Of a stretch of 64,000 nt of DNA, positions 57,701 through 64,000 are shown piece after piece. Every line of letters starts with the position of its first letter. The stretch's first letter is position 1. This DNA is from Massariosphaeria phaeospora. Its lineage: Eukaryota; Ascomycota; Dothideomycetes; Pleosporales. The position numbers were made by a program, and so were the translations under genes. Location: positions 1-64,000 of the forward strand of contig JAADJZ010000019.1 of assembly GCA_011032825.1 (NCBI GenBank), in the 5' to 3' direction. The notes beneath the pieces were generated by a model. That model made no database searches, was not told where the DNA came from, and saw only the letters and a list, made by a program, of their open reading frames with translations.

Positions 57701-59347
57701 AAAGCACTTGCTAGAAATTCTTGCTAAAATTAAATTTAAAAGCTTTACTAGCAAACTACGGCGCTAATAGCAGTAAACTTTTTTACTTTAAAAAAAAGTA
57801 AGTGCTAAAAACGTACTATTTGTGTACAAAACTAATTTTTAGAGTATACAACTTTTTTATCGCTAGGCACTTAAAAAAAGAAAATACGTACAATATTCTT
57901 AAACAAGAGTTTTTTTTAGTCTAGAATAAGTTCTAATATATAGTAATACATTGCAAATTGTAACGCTTGCAAACGAGCAAAACTATAAAGAAAGTTTAAA
58001 AGCGAATTTTTACGCTCGCTGCTAGTTCTAAACCGCATGTAAAAAAAACCTTTTATAGATTTTATAACAAACCTTTTTAAAAGCAATAGCTGCACTAATT
58101 TTTTGGTTATTACAAACTAGCTTAGCAAGAATATAATTTTAATTTTAATAGCTTAAATAAATATAAAATTCGTAGCTATAGTTTTTTTTAACAAAGTAGT
58201 AGCTTACTACTAGCTTTTAAACGCAATTGTTTTAAACAAGAAATTCTAATTTGTAAAAATCTTTTAAAGAATTTTGTGCAAAGAACTCAAAATTGTGCAG
58301 CGCCTTTTAACAGCGTTCTACTCAAAAACAAACGAAGCTACAAAAAAAGAAAATTTAATAATTAAATTTGTTCTTTGCTTTTTTGTACATTAGAACTAGA
58401 AAAACTAGGCAGCGCTGTAATTAATAGTTCAAATCGCTATTTAAAGCAAAAAAGCGGTTTCTACAAAAGTTAGCTTGTTTTATTTACAATATAGTTACAA
58501 AATAACAAAATAAACTCTATTTAGTTTAAAGCTAATAAAACTGCAAATGCTTTGTACTAGAACTTTTTTAACTTAGCCTAAAGCGCTTTAGACATAGTAC
58601 GAAAAATTAACGAAATAGTTAACTTTACTTAAGTAGCAATAGCTAAAGCCTAATAGAAGCAAAAAAATAAGCAAATAAATACTGCAAAGAAGCACTTATT
58701 TTGCAAGTAAAAAACAAAGTTTAGTTGCAATATAGCAAATAGCTTTCTAATAGCTACTTTAGCAAGAAACTTAACTAGAAAAATAGCAAGTTCTTTGTAC
58801 TAAAAGTTAAATTTGCAGCTAACATTCGCTTAGACATGCTGCTTAAAATTAATCTAATTTTTTTTATAAACTAGTTAAGGCTTTTAGCAAGTAACTTTTT
58901 TAATAGCTAAGTTGTTACAAACTAGCGCCTAGCTAGTATCTAAATTAAAAAAGTAGCAAAATACCTCGTTAAGAGTATTACAGCAAAGCAACAAAAGAAA
59001 GTTAAAAAAAGCTAGCGAAAGCAATACTAAGTAAAATAAGTTAAGTACAATTAAAAAACTTAAGAAGTTGTTAAAAATCTTAAAAATACAAAAGTTTTGT
59101 TAGTTTAAGAAAACGCTTTAGCACTTTACTAAAACAACAACAAATAGTTTTCTTAAAGCTTTGCGTAGAGAAATCTAATTTCTAAAACAACTAAACGCTA
59201 AAACCGCAAATAAACGTCGCCGCTAAAGAACAAGAAAGCAAAAAAAAATTTACTTTTCGCTACTTCGCTAGGGCAAGAATTCTTCGAAGAATTTTTTTAA
59301 AAGCTTAAGCGTTTTTGTAGTTACTTTGATAAACGCAAAAAAGCTTA

Positions 59348-59523
59348 TGTAATAAGCAAATGCCTAATAAAACGCTTTAGCTGCTAAGCTTTAGTTAAAG
59401 CAATTTCGTACGAAATTGCTTTGCTAACTTCTAGCTAGGCTTTAATAGATTCCGGCATAGCGCAAAGAGTATAAAAAAAAAATATTTTATAAATAGAACC
59501 GCATTAATTTATTACTTTTTATA
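59348..59523 (+). repeat. 3' LTR of G3-5
   Basis: It starts TGTAATAAGC after the purine-rich AAAAAAGCTTA, the same junction as in G3-4 read on the other strand. It is shorter (about 176 bp) and diverged, and the right boundary is approximate. Confidence 0.55.
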
Positions 59524-61375
59524 TTAAAACTTGCTTACTTTGGCAATTTCTTTATACAAACATAAGTTTATTGCAATAGCTACAATAGCTATTATTGCAA
59601 AAAAATTTGCTAAAGTAATTGAAATAAAGTTTTTGTACAGCTTGTATTATTTATATTTAAATAAAACGTTAATAGCGCAGCTGCAGCTATTTACTTTAAG
59701 TAGAGTAGCTAATGCAGCTTTGAGCAACGCTGCGCAAGCTACAACACTACTCGTACGTTTCTAACGCTTATTTTTAAATAAAAATATTTATAAAGCTTTG
59801 TGCTTGCTTGTTTAGAACGTTTGTAAAACTTTTTTTAGTATTTCGAGCTTTAATCTTGCGTGCGCGCTTAGCTGCTTTTTTAGCTTTTTTTAACTACTTT
59901 AGCTGCTTTTTGCGCTACGCGTTTCTATTTAGCTTTAGTTTTACAAACAAGTTTAGCTAAAGCTTAAAGCTTTTTTTAGTTAGCTTGCGCAAGCTTGTGC
60001 ATATGCTTATTTTTTTATTTTTTTTCTTAAGCACGTGCTTTACGAACTTTGCTAAGTAACTACTACTTAGTTTTGCTATAACGTAAAGCACTACCGAGCG
60101 GCCTACACTACCGAGCAGCTCAAAATTGCTTAGCATTAAATCCTTACGTTCAAAGCTTAATAACTTTACTAATAGTAGAGCTATCTAGATAAATTTTTTA
60201 CTATCTTAAAGACCTATTCTAGCACTTTAAAACGCGCTAAGAATTATAGCTATAGCTTACGTAATACTAATTCTATTAAGCTTTAAACTATAACTACTTC
60301 GCTTAAGCTTTATACCTAGTATGTACTACTTAACTACTATAATAAAGAATAATACTTTCTTATATTATTTTATATAGTTATTTTTAAGTATTTGCAAAAC
60401 TCTTATAGCGTGTAGCTTAGAATTACAGCTAGTATAAAAGTTAGAAAGCTACTAATATATCTCTACTTTCTAAGTAAAAATATCTATATATAGCTTATAT
60501 AATTTATTATAAAACTATTAAGTACTCTAATATATAGTTGAATTTAGCTATATTGAGTTCAAAAAGTAGTAAATACTTATTATTATAAATAATATTATTA
60601 TTCTAAACTACTTAACTTTGTATATAGAATTTAACTCTATATACTAGCTTTAAATCTAGGCTGCACGCTATAAAATCTAAATAAAACTATAGTTTAGAGT
60701 CTATAATAGATATTTAAACAGTTTTACTATTTATTGTAGTAGTTTAGTACTAGAAGTAGAGGTTAGAAGCTAAGCGAATCTCTTTACATTCAAACCTTAA
60801 TAACTCTAGCAATACTAGTTCTAGCTAGGTAAATTGTAGTAGATCTGAAAGCGCTAGATTGAGGCTTTAAAATGGTCTAAAAATTATCTAGATAGCTATA
60901 CTACTAGTAAAGTTATAAAGCTTTGAGCGTAAGGATTTAATGCTAAGCATTTTTGAGCTGCTCGGTAGTGTAGGCCGCTTGGTAGTGCTTTACGTTAATA
61001 CTTCTTGCGCTGCTGCAAATCTAAAAGTTTGCTATGCTTTTTGTACTTTTTCTTAGCTAATAAAGCTTTTTTTAAGCTACTGTTTTTGTAGTTAAAAAGC
61101 TTGTTTTAGAACTAAAAGTAGTAAACTGTAAAGCTAAGCTTTTTTAACTTCTTTGCGCTTTTATTCTTTATTGCAAACTATACAAAGCAATTTAGGTAAC
61201 GCTAATTAGCATTTTTAATAGCAAATACTTTACTTTTATCTATTTTATTTTTATTTAAAGCTCTTTAGGTAAAGCGTTTGAGTATAACGTTTAAATTTAT
61301 AAGCTAAATACTAGTAGCTTTAAAAAACTTAAAAATAGTGTTTGTACTTTTTTGCTTTTGCATAGCTAGGTGCTG
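59524..61375 (-). mobile_element. Pogo-like clade D element D4, partial
   Basis: D4 is a clade D copy on the minus strand. 59530-59790 matches the low-end region of D3 (19546-19790), 59790-61310 matches the transposase C-terminal part (19790-20400), and 61310-61340 matches the segment starting TAGCTTTAAAAAACT. MITE M4 splits it. The first about 40 bp are missing beside G3-5, and the N-terminal half is cut off by the copia-like element at 61376. Degraded. Confidence 0.72.
60081..60995. repeat. MITE M4
   Basis: M4 is 915 bp and non-coding, with TA at 60079-60080 and 60996-60997. The ends read ACGTAAAGC, boxes ACTACCGAGCGGCCTAC and ACTACCGAGCAGCTCAA, then AATTGCTTAGC, inverted at the right. A subterminal block is repeated inside: CATTCAAACCTTAATAACTC near 60787 resembles the left-end segment near 60150. 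Its length and internal layout recall M1, although the terminal boxes differ. Confidence 0.87.
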
Positions 61376-61655
61376 TGTAACGTATACACAACGCAAGTAT
61401 GCAACTTTTCTTACTACTACTTCGTATAGTAGCAAATATAAAGCAAGCTTAAAGAAAGTATATAAAACTATTTTGTTCTATCGTAGATAGAACACACATA
61501 CGAACTAATATACAAAGATTAGTTACTTGTGCACTTGTTTTTCTCTTTTACACTTGTAAATTAATACTAATTAGTAGTTAACTTTATAGTATAGCAATGC
61601 TATAAGATAACTACAAACAGCAAGAATAATTAGAAAAAACACAACTAGAGGTACA
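61376..61655 (+). repeat. Putative 5' LTR of the copia-like element
   Basis: It starts TGTAACGTATACACAACG after TGCTG and ends near AGGTACA, before TTGATACTACAAACC. The second LTR is outside the window, so both boundaries are inferred from the TG...CA rule and from where similarity to the D elements stops. Confidence 0.45.
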
Positions 61656-62429
61656 TTGATACTACAAACCGTGTGCTAATAAAACTCTAAGCGTTTACCT
61701 AGGTTTTTGCGTTTATTACGCTTTCGCTAGAAACTTGCGCGTCGAAGCCTATTACTAAGCAACAAGAACTTTAAGCGTTTACTTAAGTTTATGCTTACGC
61801 TTAAAGTACTTGCTTCTAACAGTACTATCAACTTGCGCTTTAACTTTTCGAAAAGACGCTTCTTTACTACTTTTTTCTACAATGCCTTATACCAACTACT
61901 TTACAAAGAAAAAACAAATAATTATCAACGAAAATAACTACAGTTAACTTCTAGACATTAACAAGAATACAAACATTACAGCTATTAACACAAAAACAGT
62001 TAACACTTACTTTTTTTTTTAATACTGCACTTTTTAGAACTATAGATTAGAGAACTATAAGCTATAGAATACAACTACAGTTGCTTTTAAAAGCTAGCCA
62101 AAAAAAACTATTTGCTAAAGTTAATAAGATTTTGCTTTTTTGCTTTTAAAACTACCTACGCATGCAAAGTGTTTTTGTTGTTAAAAATAGCAAATTAATT
62201 GCTTGCAACATAGTAGAAACGATACAAAGCAACTATTACAAATAAACTAACAAAGAAGTTGCTAATTAGTTTAAAATAACTAAGAACTTCAACTTGCACT
62301 TTAACTTAAATTGTTCGCTAGCGCTTACGTACGACACTTCTTTGTTACGATAATTTTCTTAACAACAACTTTCTACCTATTTACTTTTTTTCTTTTACTT
62401 AGCTCTACTTGTACTACAACTTAAAACGC

Positions 62430-64000
62430 GTTTACAATTACAGCAACTAAAAGAGTACTACTTACTCTAAATTCAATTTTCGCCGCAGCAGCGACCTACG
62501 TTTTATGCACTTCTCTAGTAGCAGTACAACGCTTCTTTACTCTCTACGCAGCAACTAAACCTATACGATTTCTACAACTTTTCTCTACAACGCAAAAGCT
62601 TTGCGAACTGTTTTAACAATACTTATTAACTTATTACAAACCTTTGCAAGCTGTACAACAACGACAAACGCTTTAGAAGTAAGCTGTATAACGTATTTAA
62701 TACTAAATTCAGAATTTTCCGCAACAACTATAGCAAGATAGAGCTACTTAAACTATACTAGAATTAAGCTTTCTCTATTATACTAAAGAAAAGAGCATTA
62801 AGCTACTATTACAACTGTCTTGCAAGCTAGAGCTATAACTTTAAAACAATAATAGGCATAATAAAAAGCTATTTCTACACTAAAGAAAATCGTTAACTAT
62901 ACTTTAGCAAGTAAAAAACAACTACGCTAGCTCGTACAATTAGCACCTACTCTAACAAATTACATTTTGAAGCTTTACAAGTTCTTATTAACAAACTCTA
63001 AAAGCTTTAACGCGAACTAGGTTATAACTACTAAAGCAACAACGTGCTGCGTAAACAATTAATTAACGCGTATAGTAGCATTAAGAACTGCAACCTCGCA
63101 CTCTTTGCTTTAGCACCTACTTTTGAAAGTTTCTATTTTACTCTACGCTTATCTATTAGCGCTGCTACTTGCTTGCGCAAAGTACGTAACTTAAACTTAA
63201 CGCAATACACTACTAACAGCAACTATAGAAACAACTATAGCTAATATCTCTATAGAAACAACTTCGATAACAACACAAAGCATAGCTATAAGTAGTACTA
63301 AACTAATAGAACCTATAGAAGTTAAAGCTTATAAAGAAATTAAAGCAATATATTGCAAGAATTTCTATAACGCTTCTTGCTACAAGGCCTCAACGATAGA
63401 GCCTACTAAAACAACTTTCGAAAATTACTCTTTTAACAACTATTGCTACTTAAACGATAGCAACGCTAGAGAAAGTGCTTTATCTATAGCAAGCCTAAAT
63501 GCTAGTTAACAAAGTACTTTAGAAACGAACGCAAGCAATTCTATAATAGGTATTGCTAAATAGCGTTAACTTACTTATACGAATAACAACCTAGCTCTAG
63601 CATTGCTAACTTCTACGCTTTCTTAGCTAATTACGAAAGCTTTAAGTTTAACAAAAAAGCCTAGCAAATGCTCGTTGCTAAAACGGTAGAAAGAAACTAG
63701 TTTTTTACTAAACTAACTAGTGCAATTGATAGCAACTAAACAATTGCTTATTTAAGCAACCAAGCTGTGTGTTACGCAGCTACCAAAATTAATGCGTTTA
63801 GAGTAGTTAACAAAACGCTTACTACCGTGTTTACGTTTGAGAATTGATACAATAAAAAAGTTTTCTAGAGCATTATGCCTAATACAAAAGCTTTAGGCGT
63901 TTTGATAGCAAGCAAATTGCAAGCAATTGCTCTATAGGCAATAGAAAGCTTGCAGATAAATACTTTAACAGCTAGATAGTACTAAATTCGCTTTGGTAGA
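62430..64000 (+). pseudogene. Copia-like gag and protease
   Basis: The capsid region reads in one frame from about 62460 to 63250, with the longest clean piece at 63044-63244 (start LRKQLINAYSSIKNC). A zinc knuckle follows at about 63470-63515 (C-x2-Y-x5-C, second Cys changed to Tyr). At about 63870-63930 is an aspartic protease box of the MPDTGA type, here reading Asn-Thr-Lys-Ala with the Asp codon mutated at 63880-63882. The frame continues to the window end. An upstream ATG at 61882 may belong to a leader reading frame. Stops are TAG/TAA. Confidence 0.72.

Larger units (their letters stand above)
37598..59060 (+). pseudogene. G3-5 gag-pol
   Basis: The gag part at 37610-38010 reads with a YLNVYFVNKNYEKNAQ segment typical of Ty3-type capsid and resumes at 54722. 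In pol, the reverse transcriptase (about 56080-56800) shows LRFCVDY near 56150 and Tyr-Ile-Asn-Asn at 56459-56470 instead of YVDD. RNase H lies around 56860-57200. Integrase (about 57830-58700) has an IDFITNL(F/P)KS box and a TNFLVITN box, in which the second Asp of the family is Asn. A possible chromodomain lies at about 58930-59060. Stops are frequent TAG/TAA. Between 38011 and 54721 the gene is interrupted by G3-4. Confidence 0.8.
37574..59523 (+). mobile_element. Ty3/gypsy element G3-5, interrupted by G3-4, 5' end missing
   Basis: This is a plus-strand gypsy element in two parts, 37574-38010 (start of gag) and 54722-59523 (rest of gag, pol, 3' LTR). The gag frame continues across the TATAA duplication that flanks G3-4. 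The 3' end shows a purine tract and then TGTAATAAG at 59348, matching the start of the G3-4 LTR read in reverse. No 5' LTR is found: the left side runs directly into C2, and the flanks (A4 at left, D4 at right) are different elements. The 5' end was therefore lost in a rearrangement. Confidence 0.75.
61376..64000 (+). mobile_element. Ty1/copia-like element, 5' part, runs off the window
   Basis: This plus-strand retroelement is inserted in D4. A putative 5' LTR (61376-61655) is followed by a possible primer-binding region and then gag and protease. The gag and protease sequence is of a kind I know from copia-type elements of filamentous ascomycetes; integrase and reverse transcriptase lie outside, so the class is not proved here. 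Stops are TAG/TAA. Confidence 0.7.

Noticed and set aside
59531..59764. Open frame of 77 codons on the plus strand
   Set aside because: Lies in the low-end non-coding part of D4; the equivalent parts of D3 and D2 are not open.
1..64000. Host protein genes, tRNA, rRNA, CRISPR or origins
   Set aside because: Looked for on both strands. No tRNA-like cloverleaf blocks, rRNA signatures, spaced repeat arrays or non-transposon protein motifs were seen.

Overview
The window looks like heterochromatin from a filamentous ascomycete (Pezizomycotina-type) genome. It is AT-rich, and I see no host gene, tRNA or rRNA. No open frame exceeds about 115 codons. Almost every base can be assigned to a transposable element crippled by C-to-T/G-to-A changes. 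In-frame stops are TAA or TAG at positions where the families have Gln or Trp, and the second catalytic Asp of every reverse transcriptase box I could read is Asn. CpG survives. This is the signature of repeat-induced point mutation (RIP), which acts at CpA. The species cannot be named from what I see.

The layout is a set of nested insertions. Positions 1-3668 hold two pogo/Fot1-like copies (A1, A2) facing each other around a palindromic MITE, then part of a third pogo clade (D1). An outer D element (D2, 3669-31842) is split by a MITE (M5b), which holds LTR element G1-2 (3941-17664), which in turn holds LTR element G2-1 (7352-13922). D2 is also split by MITE M1, by D3 (19505-21615), and by pogo element B2 (22441-31440), which contains LTR element G1-1 (22860-29990). 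Positions 32043-37571 hold pogo elements A4, A3 (the best preserved) and C2, plus MITE M2. Positions 37574-59523 hold a plus-strand Ty3/gypsy element, G3-5. It is interrupted by a minus-strand relative, G3-4 (38016-54721), which contains pogo B1 and LTR element G2-3 (42289-51130). G2-3 contains MITE M3 and pogo C1. Pogo D4 (with MITE M4) follows, and a Ty1/copia-like element runs off the right edge from 61376.

Four LTR elements have matching LTR lengths and intact 5-bp target duplications: CTACG, CTAGT, ACTAG and CTTTG. G3-4 has TATAA with its terminal dinucleotide mutated. Most pogo and MITE insertions have TA duplications.

Two patterns stand out. First, the G1 and G2 chromoviruses carry, antisense to gag-pol and next to the 3' LTR, a degraded gene for a coiled-coil protein with Zn(II)2Cys6-like cysteine spacing. 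Between the two G1 copies this gene diverges abruptly after its ATG, and one other segment, a short-motif array in the LTR, diverges as well. Second, the pogo elements and most MITEs share one terminal plan: 9 terminal bases followed by two tandem 17-bp boxes. The box sequence changes from family to family, even between elements with the same transposase core.
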